A stretch of 64,000 nucleotides of DNA, taken from assembly GCA_004296455.1 (NCBI GenBank), contig AP018280.1, forward strand, positions 4,340,001-4,404,000, given 5' to 3'. A model generated the notes under the pieces. The model was not told where the DNA came from, did no database searches, and saw nothing but the letters and a program-made list of their open reading frames with translations. Position 1 is the first letter of the stretch, and each line of letters opens with the position of its first letter. Below are positions 38,452 to 47,592 of this stretch, in pieces. Both the position numbers and the translations under genes were made by a program. The stretch comes from Calothrix sp. NIES-4101. Its GTDB lineage: Bacteria; Cyanobacteriota; Cyanobacteriia; Cyanobacteriales; Nostocaceae.

Positions 38452-39546
38452 TTATTTAAACTCCTTGATTGTATTGGATACCTCGTTTACCATAGATTCT
38501 GGTAGTTCAGCATACATTGGCAGTGATAGTACTTCCTTCGATACTTTCTCTGAAACTGGAAAATCGCCAGCATGATATCCTAAGTTTGAATAAGCAGGCT
38601 GCAAATGAACTGGAATAGGATAGTGAATTCCAGTTTGAATACCTTGTTGATTTAACCACTGTTGAAGCAGATAACGCTGAGAAGACCGCACAGCATAAAT
38701 ATGATAAACATGATGGCTGTAGGGCATGACTGTCGGGGTTTTCACTCCCGAATCTGCTAAAAGCTTGTCGTAATGTGCTGCGTGGGTTCTGCGTGCTTCT
38801 GTCCATTGGTCTAAATAACGTAACTTCACCCGCAAAATTGCTCCCTGAATGCCATCCATACGGTAGTTATACCCCTTGAGAACATGATGATATCTTTCTT
38901 CTTGCCCCCAATCCCGCAGCATTTTTATCGTGCGAGCATATTCAGGATTACTGGTGACAACTGCACCACCTTCGCCATACGCTCCTAAATTTTTGCCAGG
39001 ATAAAAACTAAAGCAGCCAATATCCCCAATACTGCCAATTCTTTGCCCTTTGTACTCAGCGCGATGAGCTTGGGCAGCATCTTCGATAACGGTCAAACCA
39101 TGACGGCGAGCAATTTCGACAATTGCATCCATATCTGCGGGCTGACCATATAAATGTACTGGCAAGATTGCTTTGGTTTTGGCAGTTATAGCTTGTTCTA
39201 TTTTTGTAACATCAATGGTGTAAGAGACTGGATCGATATCGACAAAGACTGGTGTAGCTCCTGCATAGCAGATTGCGGCAACCGTAGCAACAAAAGTGAA
39301 AGGTACAGTAATAACTTCATCACCTGGACCAATCCCGGCTGCTAGTAATGCTAAATGTAAGGCGCTAGTTCCCGTGTTGACAGCCAAAGCGTAGTCTGAA
39401 TTGCAGTAAGCAGCAAACTCTTCCTCAAAAGCCTTCACTTCTTGACCCAAAACAAATTGTGTACTGTCTAACACCTTTAAAACAGCATTATCAATTTCGT
39501 CTTTGATGCTTAAATACTGAGTTCTTAAATCTACAAATGGAATCAT
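38452..39546 (-). CDS. PLP-dependent sugar aminotransferase (DegT/DnrJ/EryC1/StrS family)
   Basis: [19 protein letters not shown] begins at 39546, where ATGA overlaps the stop of the upstream dehydrogenase gene. This start is preferred to a longer one at 39603, which would overlap by about 60 bp. The 364-residue protein carries [36 protein letters not shown] and the PLP-lysine region [20 protein letters not shown]. It makes a 3-amino or 4-amino nucleotide sugar from a keto intermediate, here probably supplied by the Gfo/Idh/MocA enzyme (WbpE-like pairing). Confidence 0.9.
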   Translation of the reverse strand: MIPFVDLRTQYLSIKDEIDNAVLKVLDSTQFVLGQEVKAFEEEFAAYCNSDYALAVNTGTSALHLALLAAGIGPGDEVITVPFTFVATVAAICYAGATPVFVDIDPVSYTIDVTKIEQAITAKTKAILPVHLYGQPADMDAIVEIARRHGLTVIEDAAQAHRAEYKGQRIGSIGDIGCFSFYPGKNLGAYGEGGAVVTSNPEYARTIKMLRDWGQEERYHHVLKGYNYRMDGIQGAILRVKLRYLDQWTEARRTHAAHYDKLLADSGVKTPTVMPYSHHVYHIYAVRSSQRYLLQQWLNQQGIQTGIHYPIPVHLQPAYSNLGYHAGDFPVSEKVSKEVLSLPMYAELPESMVNEVSNTIKEFK

Positions 39547-40592
39547 ACTCCTACCTCTGCTAAATTTAGTTTTACTAATTGACCCTGATTTTTCATCGAG
39601 CAAGTAGCCGCTTCTAATATTTTTACGATTTGTAATCCGGCATATCCATCAGTCATTGGACGTTTACTCTGTTCGATACAATCAATAAAGTGCATTAGTT
39701 CTGTCTGCAATGCTTCTTTCATTTCTACTTTTGGTACCCATATATCACCAGTACGGTAACCGATTAGCATTTGATAGACTTTTTCAGCATTATCATTGGG
39801 ATTGCCATTTAAAGTAATACCTTTATCATATATTTTTAATTTTTCACTAGGCTCTAAATCATCAAAGACGATCATTTTTTGACTACCGCCTATTAAAGTG
39901 CGTCGTATTTTAACTGGTGCTAGCCAGTTCACGTGAATATGAGCGATTAAATTTCTTGGGAAAAATAAAGTTATATAAGCAATATTTTCTGGTTCTCCAG
40001 AAATATGACTTATGCCTGTAGCGGATACGGCATAGGGTTGAGATTGCAAAACATAGTCCATAATAGATAAATCATGAACTGCTAAGTCCCAAAGTACATT
40101 AACATCATGTTGAAATAGTCCTAAATTGACCCGCACTGAATCGTAATAGTAGATATCACCCAGTTCTTGACTGACTACTAAATCGCGCATTTTCTGAACC
40201 GCACCAGTATAGACAAAGGTGTGATCCACCATTAAAACTAAATTACGTTTTTCTGCCTCTTCAATCAACCTCAGTGCTTGGTCGGTTGTAACCGTCATCG
40301 GTTTCTCTACTAAAACATGCTTGCCTGCCTTTAATGCTGCCAGAGCTAAGTCAAAGTGTGTAGATACAGGAGTTGCGATTGCGATCGCATCTATGTTTGG
40401 ATTAGTGAATATATCTTGACAATCTGTAGTTACTTCAATGGCTGGATATCTAGTTTTTGCTTTTAACAATAATTCTGTTTTAAAATCACTCACCATGCTA
40501 ACTTTAGCCCGTGACGATTCAATGAAATTACGAACTAAGTTAGGGCCCCAATAACCATAACCAATTACACCAATATTAATTTTATTTTCCAT
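39543..40592 (-). CDS. Gfo/Idh/MocA-family sugar dehydrogenase (WbpB-like)
   Basis: A 349-residue oxidoreductase. The NAD site is [20 protein letters not shown], followed by the conserved [18 protein letters not shown] (EKP with catalytic Lys) and [18 protein letters not shown]. In UDP-GlcNAc3NAcA-type pathways WbpB oxidises C3 and WbpE aminates it. The coupling to the aminotransferase through a 4-bp overlap supports that role, though dTDP-sugar substrates are also possible. Confidence 0.88.
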   Translation of the reverse strand: MENKINIGVIGYGYWGPNLVRNFIESSRAKVSMVSDFKTELLLKAKTRYPAIEVTTDCQDIFTNPNIDAIAIATPVSTHFDLALAALKAGKHVLVEKPMTVTTDQALRLIEEAEKRNLVLMVDHTFVYTGAVQKMRDLVVSQELGDIYYYDSVRVNLGLFQHDVNVLWDLAVHDLSIMDYVLQSQPYAVSATGISHISGEPENIAYITLFFPRNLIAHIHVNWLAPVKIRRTLIGGSQKMIVFDDLEPSEKLKIYDKGITLNGNPNDNAEKVYQMLIGYRTGDIWVPKVEMKEALQTELMHFIDCIEQSKRPMTDGYAGLQIVKILEAATCSMKNQGQLVKLNLAEVGV

Positions 40593-40636
40593 TGATTTTT
40601 TATTTCCTTGATATCCACTTGATATCTATAAAATGC

Positions 40637-41125
40637 TTATATTTTTGAGCTATGAGAACGAACATCTCTAATTACACGAGCTGGAACTCCGGCGACAATA
40701 GCATAGTCAGAAACATCACTAATTACTACAGCACCAGCTCCAATAATCGCTCGTTTACCAATAGTAATTCCTGGAAGAATAGTGGCATTACTGCCAATAG
40801 AAGCACCTTGTTTGACTATAATTTGAACTGCATCCCAATCATCTTCGGTTTGCAAACTACCATCTTCATTAGCTGCACGGGGATAGCGATCGTTAGTAAA
40901 CATCACCCCATGACCTATAAATACCTCATCTTCCAGAGTTACTCCATCACAGAGAAAGCTATGGGAGGAAATTTTACATCTTTCTCCGACAATGACATTC
41001 TTTTGAATTTCAACAAAAGTACCAATTTTAGTGCCACTGCCTATTTTGCAACCATAAAGATTAACCAAGTCTGGATGAAAAATAATTACATTATCACCTA
41101 ACAAAACATCATCACTAATTGCCAT
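40637..41125 (-). CDS. Hexapeptide-repeat sugar N-acetyltransferase (WbpD-like)
   Basis: A 162-residue left-handed beta-helix protein with repeating [IV]-G-x-x-[AST] turns (GDNVIIFHP; GSGTKIGTFVEI; GHGVMFTND; GSNATILPGITIGKRAIIG; AGAVVISDVSDYAIVAGVPA). Size and features match acetyltransferases that acylate the amino group made by WbpE/FdtB-type aminotransferases. It is the upstream partner of the dehydrogenase-aminotransferase pair (44-bp gap). Confidence 0.88.
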   Translation of the reverse strand: MAISDDVLLGDNVIIFHPDLVNLYGCKIGSGTKIGTFVEIQKNVIVGERCKISSHSFLCDGVTLEDEVFIGHGVMFTNDRYPRAANEDGSLQTEDDWDAVQIIVKQGASIGSNATILPGITIGKRAIIGAGAVVISDVSDYAIVAGVPARVIRDVRSHSSKI

Positions 41126-41221
41126 GTTTGTGATTACAGATTAATTACATTAATTAACTAGAGCATTTTTCGAGCTTGTTTTAGTGAGAAATAATTTTGG
41201 CACAGTCTGAAATGCACAAAT

Positions 41222-42490
41222 CTAAGTAGCGAGAAATTCGGACTGTTGTTCTGATACTTTTGGATTTAGCCATAATCCTTTTCTCCGCAAATACTGTTCT
41301 ACAATAACCATTCGTAATTGTTCACAAGATAAAATGTTAGTTTCAACCAAAATTTCTCCTAATTTTTGTGATTTTTTTGATTCTTGAATCAGCAAGGCTT
41401 TTTGTAGACTTGAGAGCTTAATTATTTTTTTATCGACCAAAATTTCTCCTAGCCTAATATTTTGATTTTTTAAATAATACTTAAGCTGGGGTAAAGAAAT
41501 AAAATTGTTTTGAATTAAAATCTCTCCTAATTTCAGGTGGGGAAATTGCTTTTGTATTTGTAATGATTTTTCTAAGTCCTCTTTACTTAATAGCCCCTGT
41601 TTAAATAGAATTTCACCAATCTTACTTGGAGAAGTATCTAGTTGATTAATATCTATCAACTTTTTTTTTTCTGATAAGCTGTGACGAGCTTGCTTAAATT
41701 GTTCTTTGTAATAAACAAGTAACTGTCTAATAGCTAAATACATAAAAGGAGGAATCGTACCTCCATAACGTCGCCACAGACGACGTGGCTCTTGCAGGAA
41801 ACGGTATAACCATTCTAAGCATAGGTTTTGAATCCAATAGGGTGCTCTGGGAGTATTTCCTGCATACATAGCAAAAACTGCACCGACACCAATCATGACA
41901 CCTTCAATTCGTCCTTGATAGTGAGACATCCAAATTTCTTGTTTAGGACATCCCAGACAAACAAAGATAATTCCGGCTCCACTTTGATTAATTTCTTTGA
42001 TGAGTTCAAGATTATGACTTCTGTCAATTTCATCAATTGCCACAAAGGGGATAGCTTTCATCCCGGCGATTTTTAGGATTGGATATTCTCGGTCTAGCTT
42101 TAGTTTCATTTTGTCTAAAATGTCTTGAGTAGACCCCAGAAAATAAACTGCCGTTCCCATTGTTTCGGCTAAAGCACACAAACTCAGGAAAACATCCATT
42201 CCTGCAACTTGATTTTGATGGAACACTCCCAATTGACGTAACATCAGTACCAAAGGTTTACCGTCAGGAGTTACTAAATCTGCTTTGTGTAAGATTTTTT
42301 TAAAGGAAAGGCTCCGATAAGCCTCCATAATCATATGAACATTGGCTAAACAAACAACTTTGCTAGTCCTCATTTTTGCCCAGCGCCCAATCAACATGAT
42401 TTGTTCATCCAAAGGCAAGCAAGTAATAGGAATATTAAGTAGTTCTGTTTTCGGGATCATTATTGTCACCAAATATTTATAGCAAAGCAA
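41222..42490 (-). CDS. WecG/TagA/CpsF glycosyltransferase (GT26) with C-terminal MshEN-like repeats
   Basis: A 422-residue protein. Residues about 20-250 are the GT26 domain: ANVHMIMEAYRSLSF, DLVTPDGKPLVLMLRQLG, GTAVYFLGSTQDIL, IIFVCLGCPKQEIWM and VMIGVGAVFAMYAGNTPRAP. GT26 enzymes add the second sugar (for example ManNAc-type) to the lipid-linked first sugar. Residues about 290-410 hold four copies of a helical motif of the form GEIL-x6-(I/L)(S/K)-x3-L-x4, like the N-terminal MshEN/GspE-II domain that binds cyclic di-GMP in some proteins. ATG at 42460 (MIPKTELLNI) is an alternative start. It is the first minus-strand gene of the cluster. Confidence 0.82.
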   Translation of the reverse strand: MLCYKYLVTIMIPKTELLNIPITCLPLDEQIMLIGRWAKMRTSKVVCLANVHMIMEAYRSLSFKKILHKADLVTPDGKPLVLMLRQLGVFHQNQVAGMDVFLSLCALAETMGTAVYFLGSTQDILDKMKLKLDREYPILKIAGMKAIPFVAIDEIDRSHNLELIKEINQSGAGIIFVCLGCPKQEIWMSHYQGRIEGVMIGVGAVFAMYAGNTPRAPYWIQNLCLEWLYRFLQEPRRLWRRYGGTIPPFMYLAIRQLLVYYKEQFKQARHSLSEKKKLIDINQLDTSPSKIGEILFKQGLLSKEDLEKSLQIQKQFPHLKLGEILIQNNFISLPQLKYYLKNQNIRLGEILVDKKIIKLSSLQKALLIQESKKSQKLGEILVETNILSCEQLRMVIVEQYLRRKGLWLNPKVSEQQSEFLAT

Positions 42491-43589
42491 TCGATAATAA
42501 TGAATATAATATAGATGTTATTTTTACTTTTATATTTCACATTTAAAAAGGAGCTAGAAAAGGGCGAAAAAATATAAACTTTGTTCTAAAATTAAGGATT
42601 ATCTAATTCCTTAATTATTGGGAAAAGCCAAATTTAGAAAGTATTAAGATAATTGACTATTCGAGCTTTTCGGCATTGGCCGAATCATCACGATTTACAC
42701 AAAATGCTTTATAGATTCAGGGAACACTTATTTCTCTGTACAATTACTACTATGAATTGAACAGAAAAGTCAATAGGATTCAGAGTAATTACGACTAAGT
42801 TAATCTTAATCTTTACATGTTAGAACTATTTGACAAAATTCAGTAAAAATTATGACCTACACATTGATTTTATTGATATAAATCTATATAATTCTCCCAT
42901 TAAAAAATAAAGATACAGCAGATTGCAGGCTATTTGATGTCGCTAAATCTATTATTTATTAATTCATCTTCACTCAGTAGTCATTCAGACACCATGATGA
43001 CTTTTAATTGCCACAACTAATGGCATTTTAGATACCAATATATTTGCTAAAACCCTTCAATAAACAAAAACGATCGCCAATAACAGAAATTTACAGCCTG
43101 GGAACTAACTTTAATAAAAGAACGCCACAGAAAGACGATGCAGCAAGAAACAGCATGTTTTATAATTACTGGCTGGTAAGTGCTTAGGCAAAATTAATGA
43201 TATAGCGGCATTATTGAAAGAGTATAGTATTTGCAAGGGTTTGGGATGTTCGGAATGTATGATTAATTTTGCACTATTACTTAATCCCGCATTTCTCACA
43301 AGTATTGCGATCGCCTATCTCGTAATCCTTAGCCAGAGGCTGTTTCGAGCCTTTTTGATGGGTCATAATTTTGTTGCAGTGCGAAGCGCATAAATCTAGG
43401 TTTTATAAGGCTTTGAGAGATGTGGTGAGAAATCCGGGTTAATGACTGTCATTAAGTACTTTCAATTTAATAATTTCTTTATGTAATTTCAATATTTCTG
43501 AAGGTACTGGAATTTATTCATCTAGATTCAGATGCGATCGCAGATGATTTTGCCGTCAAAGCTTTGATAACAGATGCTGTGGTAATGAG
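42491..43589. other. Non-coding upstream region of the glycan cluster
   Basis: About 1.1 kb of AT-rich DNA between the first minus-strand cluster gene and the nifD piece. I see no credible gene. It must contain the promoter for the glycan operon. A repeat-like phrase GCGAAGCGCATAAATC occurs near 43382. No clear sigma-70 or NtcA site could be fixed by eye. Confidence 0.5.
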
Positions 43590-43827
43590 GCTATATTAGC
43601 TTTGCAAAATATGGCTGAACAATTTGTAACAAAGAACTCAGTCATGCTTGGGAGCCTGGATGAATGTATATCCGGCAGAATTAGTAGCATTTTGGAGGGA
43701 AGTGATCGCTCAACAATGGGGAAATCCAACAAATATTGCAGGAATTATCTGCTCCCAGTTGAGGAATATATTTCTTTCTTTATTTTTGTATATTTGGGAT
43801 GTTCCCAAATCAATGCATAGGTCATAA
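43590..43827 (+). pseudogene. Possible decayed gene fragment beside the nifD junction
   Basis: Protein-like sequence is spread over two frames: ALQNMAEQFVTKNSVM in one, then MNVYPAELVAFWREVIAQQW (ATG at 43660, stop at 43825-43827, 55 codons) in another. The second part reads like a soluble helical protein but no family was recognised. It is just inside the foreign DNA at the nifD break and may be a relic of an element-borne gene. Chance open frames remain possible. Confidence 0.3.
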
Positions 43828-43840
43828 AAATTGGAGCATC

Positions 43841-44602
43841 TTAAAGAATTAGACACACCTTTCTATATTTCCTATGTTGTCCAATATAACTAATGTTGTA
43901 GTCACCAATCAACGCAACATCATAAGGACCTGGTTCAAAGTCGAGTTTATTTTCTTTCTTTGCTTTGTCGAAGTGGGGGAATACCCAGTCACGGATTGCG
44001 TCGTTAGCAATGTGGTGACCCAAGGATTGCGATACACCACGGAAACCTTCGCAACGAAGAGGAATAACTGGTTTGCCAATTTCTTTGGCAGTCTTCTTCG
44101 CTACTGCTTCGATGTCATCCCCAATCAAACCGATGGGACACTCAGATTGAATTGAGATACCCTTATTCAGTGGGAAAAGTTCATCGATTTCGTGGATGAG
44201 TTTGACGAGTTTTTTGTCACCACCAAATACGATATCCCGTTCTTGGAAGTCAGAGGTGAAGTGCATGGTACCGAAAGAATCGACACCAGTTTTACCTACG
44301 TAGTAGTTACGACGACCAGACCAAGACCAGTAACCACAACCAACAGGACCGTGGCTGATATGAACCATGTCTTTAATCGGCCCCCAAACCACACCCTTGG
44401 AACCTGCATATGCACAACCACGAGCGGTCATTACACCAGGAACGGATTTGATGTTTGACTTAACGCCGCAATCAGATTTGCCTTCTTCATGGACGTTGAG
44501 GTGTTTTTGGCGTTTTTTCTTAGATTTATCAGGATAAGCTTCAAGAACTTCGCTAATCAGCTTCTGATTTTCTTCTACAAGATTCTTGTCGGGAGGTGTC
44601 AT
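43841..44602 (-). CDS. nifD: Nitrogenase MoFe protein alpha chain, N-terminal part, interrupted
   Basis: Codons 1-237 are clear NifD: P-cluster ligands C63 ([11 protein letters not shown]), C89 ([11 protein letters not shown]) and C155 ([11 protein letters not shown]), plus the H196-H197 region ([11 protein letters not shown]). After [10 protein letters not shown] (junction near 43892) the sequence leaves the family and reads 16 unrelated codons to a stop. The FeMo-cofactor Cys and His ligands and about half the protein are therefore missing here. An RBS (GAGG) precedes the ATG. Either a developmentally excised element separates the two halves, or the gene is dead. The rest of nifD would lie beyond the left edge. 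Confidence 0.93.
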   Translation of the reverse strand: MTPPDKNLVEENQKLISEVLEAYPDKSKKKRQKHLNVHEEGKSDCGVKSNIKSVPGVMTARGCAYAGSKGVVWGPIKDMVHISHGPVGCGYWSWSGRRNYYVGKTGVDSFGTMHFTSDFQERDIVFGGDKKLVKLIHEIDELFPLNKGISIQSECPIGLIGDDIEAVAKKTAKEIGKPVIPLRCEGFRGVSQSLGHHIANDAIRDWVFPHFDKAKKENKLDFEPGPYDVALIGDYNISYIGQHRKYRKVCLIL

Positions 44603-44790
44603 ATTTGCCTCTGTTACTTGTAATTAAGTATGTGGGGATAATTGCTTGTTACGTCTGAATGTTAAGAGAAGGGGGAAGAGGGAAGGGGAAGGTGGAAGGC
44701 GAGAGCAACATTTGCTCCTCTTTGTCTTCCTGATATTTTTATCTTCCTGATCTTCCTAAACTTCCTTTTCTCCTTTTCCTACATTGCTAG
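44603..44790 (-). other. nifH-nifD intergenic spacer with purine/pyrimidine-rich imperfect hairpin
   Basis: About 188 bp with runs such as GAAGGGGGAAGAGGGAAGG facing CTTCCTTTTCTCCTTTTCC around a central GAGAGCAACATTTGCTCCTC, which can form a long imperfect stem. CTTCCTGAT-type short repeats are also present. In other heterocystous cyanobacteria a structured nifH-nifD spacer is thought to affect message stability. Confidence 0.5.
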
Positions 44791-44897
44791 TTATTTGGTA
44801 GCTTCAGCAGGCTTACCGATGATGTCAGCGTGCTTGGTGTCGTCATCCAAAATACCGTATTCAATCAACAATGCTTCCAAATCATCCATTTCCATTG
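44791..44897 (-). CDS. nifH: Nitrogenase iron protein, C-terminal end only
   Basis: Minus-strand codons read [20 protein letters not shown], then [16 protein letters not shown] and TAA at 44791-44793, the end of a NifH of the type with a KPAEAT tail. Upstream of the TPM codon the frame becomes [12 protein letters not shown], unlike NifH, so the break is near 44895-44900. The ATPase, the 4Fe-4S cysteines and all other motifs are absent. A serine recombinase gene begins 69 bp further on, as expected for an excision element inserted in nifH. Confidence 0.88.
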
Positions 44898-44965
44898 GTG
44901 TTGACTTTACAAGGGGGATAGACAAAGGTACGATCGCCTTGTAGGGTTTGTAGGACGCGATCGTA

Positions 44966-46294
44966 ATGCGGGTAGGTTATGCGAGGGTAAGTACTGGGGA
45001 ACAGGATGATGCGTTAATCCAGCAGGTATCAAGATTGGAAAAAGCCGGTGCCGTAAAAATATATTCGGATATTAAGTCAGGGAAATCCAGTAATCGTAAC
45101 GAATTTAATAAAATGCTGGCACTTTGCCGTCAGGGAAAGATAACAGAGGTGGTGGTTACTAGAGTTGATAGGTTAGCCCGATCGGTAATGGCGATATCGA
45201 AGGCGATCGCATTATTTGAGGAAATGGATATCAAGCTAGATATTTTAGACGCGCCAGTTGAAGACATATCGAACCCTTTCTCGAAGTTTTCCATTAACCA
45301 AATGGGAGCGCTAGCCCAATTTGAAAGTGACCTATTACAAAACCGGGTAAAACATGGATACGCCTATTTCCGGGAGCAATGCAAAGCGCCTCCGCAACCA
45401 CCGTTTGGCTATGTACGAGTGAATGAAAAGTATGAACCAGACATGACGGTGCGGGAATGCGGAAAAACTAACTGGGTTGTAGCTAGAGAAATAATTGATT
45501 GGTTTTTGTCCAATAGGGCATCTGTGAGGAAAGCAATCCAATGGATACATGATACTTATGGATTAAGATTCTCGACTACTGGTTTTACTAATTGGATTAA
45601 AAATCCTACTTTGCGGGGGCATACTCGCTACAATGCCAAGTTCAACAACAATCGCCCTGAGAAATGGGATATTCGCTTGGATACCCACCCAGCACTTATC
45701 GATGACCAAATCTGCAAAGAAATCGAGTTAGTCTTGGACAATAACAAACGTCGATGGGGTCAAAATACCAAAAGTAAAGGCATTTTGTTGTTATCAGGGC
45801 AGGTTGTTTGTGGGTGCTGTGGGAGTAAGTGCTACGCCAGATCGCGCACTCGCTTTTTTACTTGCAAGAAACGAGCAAGCTATGGCAATAGTTACTGCAC
45901 CAATAAAAAACGTATCTCCGTTGAGGCAGTATGCGATGCAGTGGACACAGAATTGACTAAATGGGCGATCGCACTGCGGGATTATGCCCTCTCTGACGAA
46001 CCACAGGAAGCACCCGAAGTGTTGGAGTTGCGAACAACATTAGAAAATTTACAACGATTGCCACAAAACGAAGCGATCGATGATGCAATTGCAAAAATCA
46101 AAATCCAAATATCCCAGTACAAAAAGCCAGTACCCGATATGGCATTGGTGGATGAGTGGGTCGAAACCTTCTCCGACCCAGTATTTTTGAGAACAATCCC
46201 CGAACTAGACCGGGCTAATCTGTACCGCAGGTTTGTCCGATCCGTCACCATCTTGGACGGTAGCGTTACTGCGATCGCCCTCAACAATATCTAA
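44966..46294 (+). CDS. Large serine recombinase (XisF-type), nifH-side element
   Basis: A 442-residue protein. The resolvase domain opens [15 protein letters not shown], with the nucleophilic serine at about position 9, and continues [20 protein letters not shown] and [21 protein letters not shown] recombinase domain follows ([34 protein letters not shown]). A zinc-ribbon ([10 protein letters not shown]...C...C) precedes the C-terminal coiled part. The family excises the fdxN element in Anabaena (XisF). Its place 69 bp inside the nifH break suggests it excises this element. It is transcribed away from nifH. Confidence 0.88.
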   Translation: MRVGYARVSTGEQDDALIQQVSRLEKAGAVKIYSDIKSGKSSNRNEFNKMLALCRQGKITEVVVTRVDRLARSVMAISKAIALFEEMDIKLDILDAPVEDISNPFSKFSINQMGALAQFESDLLQNRVKHGYAYFREQCKAPPQPPFGYVRVNEKYEPDMTVRECGKTNWVVAREIIDWFLSNRASVRKAIQWIHDTYGLRFSTTGFTNWIKNPTLRGHTRYNAKFNNNRPEKWDIRLDTHPALIDDQICKEIELVLDNNKRRWGQNTKSKGILLLSGQVVCGCCGSKCYARSRTRFFTCKKRASYGNSYCTNKKRISVEAVCDAVDTELTKWAIALRDYALSDEPQEAPEVLELRTTLENLQRLPQNEAIDDAIAKIKIQISQYKKPVPDMALVDEWVETFSDPVFLRTIPELDRANLYRRFVRSVTILDGSVTAIALNNI

Positions 46295-46826
46295 GTCTAA
46301 GTTAGCCAGGTAGAACCGAATTCTGTTTTCCGGAAGGTGTTTAACTTGGCGGTATCGTGTCGCCAATCTGCGGAGTCGTGAGGGGAAAGATTCGTATTGC
46401 ATCGTTCTGTCTGTGGCGTTCTTTGTTTAGGTTAATTGATTGTTGAGGAAATTTTGTTAGTGGCGATCGCTTTAGCGCTGCCGTACCCGCGCATTGGCTG
46501 TAAGTCTTGCGATTACTTGGTGTTCGGTGATTAGCATTGCCCATACCATCCACTTAAAATCAGTGTCCCAAGTACTTGTTAAGGCAACTATCATTACCCA
46601 GTTTTGTTACTGCAAGGCTTCTACTATGTAGACTGCTATTGAGAGATACGGAGGTTAGAGGGCATTGGATGGCTTATTAATGGGTAAAATCGAGTTCGTT
46701 AGGCTAGCTCGGTCTATTGACGGAACAGGAAAACTTCAAGACATCGCTATTAACGAAAAGCAGGGTCTTTTGACATTTATGAGAGAAAATGTTTCCAGTA
46801 CTGAAACTATTTAAAAACTAATATTA
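46295..46826. other. Spacer after the recombinase, with one possible small ORF
   Basis: No known gene. A 44-codon plus-strand frame at 46680-46814 (MGKIEFVRLARSIDGTGKLQ ...) lacks a good RBS and has no recognised family. A HIP1-like site lies near 46463. The rest shows nothing I can name. Confidence 0.35.
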
Positions 46827-47592
46827 TTAGTTATGGACACAAGGAGACGCGATGAATTGATTGATACTTTGTGTTGGTTGGTCAGGAATATAAAGATTTA
46901 ACCATTTGGTAAAAATCTCATCCCGTCCATCTTTGGGTTCGACAAATTCATACACCCGTTCCCGCTTCCCCCTACTTCCCAATCGTCCCACATAGGACAA
47001 ACTCACCCCCAATTTATCTAACAGGGTGTGAACAATTGCCATCGGAGTCATCCCCTCAGACACGGAAATCCCCAAGTAATTTTTAATAATGTACCGATTC
47101 TCAACAGCTACCTGTTTAAGTTTCAGTGAAGCAGCATCGGAACCACGAAACATCACCCCAGGTGTTAGGAAATAGCGAATATTCAAATCCTCCAACATCA
47201 ACACCTTAGCCAATAGGAGCGATCGATTAAAATCCGGCTTCCAAATCGCATTTTCACCAGCTTCAATTTGCATCTTTGCTGTAGCAGCATCCCTTGCAGG
47301 AAGCAGCTCTCGTCCCAAAGTCATGAAATAATGCAACCGCAATTGAGGGTACCAACCATCGTCATCCCTCCAAACCAGTATAGTGGTCACTTCAACCCCA
47401 TAACGTTGTTGCAGCAATGCTTTTCGCTCCTGATACCTCTCAATCTTCGTCTTATTTTTCTTGTCTTGTAACTTTTTTAGCCCAGACTCCGAAATATCCT
47501 CCGCATCTGCCACAGCTTCGTATTCATTAAGCTTTAATTCACGGGATATCAGCTTGACCTCTTCAAAAATCCCTTGACTTTCAACTTCGGGA
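46827..47592 (-). pseudogene. CyRepA1-like plasmid replication protein, C-terminal fragment cut by an IS
   Basis: About 250 codons ending in a TGA at 46827-46829. Landmarks are KLISRELKLNEYEAVADAED, ISESGLKKLQDKKNKT, RDDDGWYPQLRLHYFMTLGR and NAIWKPDFNRSLLLAKVLML, which I recognise from the C-terminal region of the large cyanobacterial CyRepA1/DUF3854 replication proteins. The N-terminal primase/helicase part is missing. At about 47593 the sequence passes into the inverted repeat of an insertion sequence, and no continuation is seen on its far side. Such proteins occur in nif/hup excision elements and plasmids. Confidence 0.7.

Larger units (their letters stand above)
1..43891. mobile_element. 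Candidate nifD-inserted element or nif-flanking DNA (left end not seen)
   Basis: All DNA left of the nifD break at about 43892 would belong to the insertion if nifD is completed further left. That would make it at least 43.9 kb, carrying the glycan cluster, the FtsK relic and the giant phosphatase. No recombinase lies at the visible end; in the classic nifD element xisA lies near one end only. If nifD is simply truncated by a deletion, this is ordinary chromosome. Confidence 0.35.

Noticed and set aside
43111-43299. 62-codon minus-strand ORF upstream of the glycan operon
   Set aside because: No RBS, no recognisable pattern, in AT-rich non-coding DNA.
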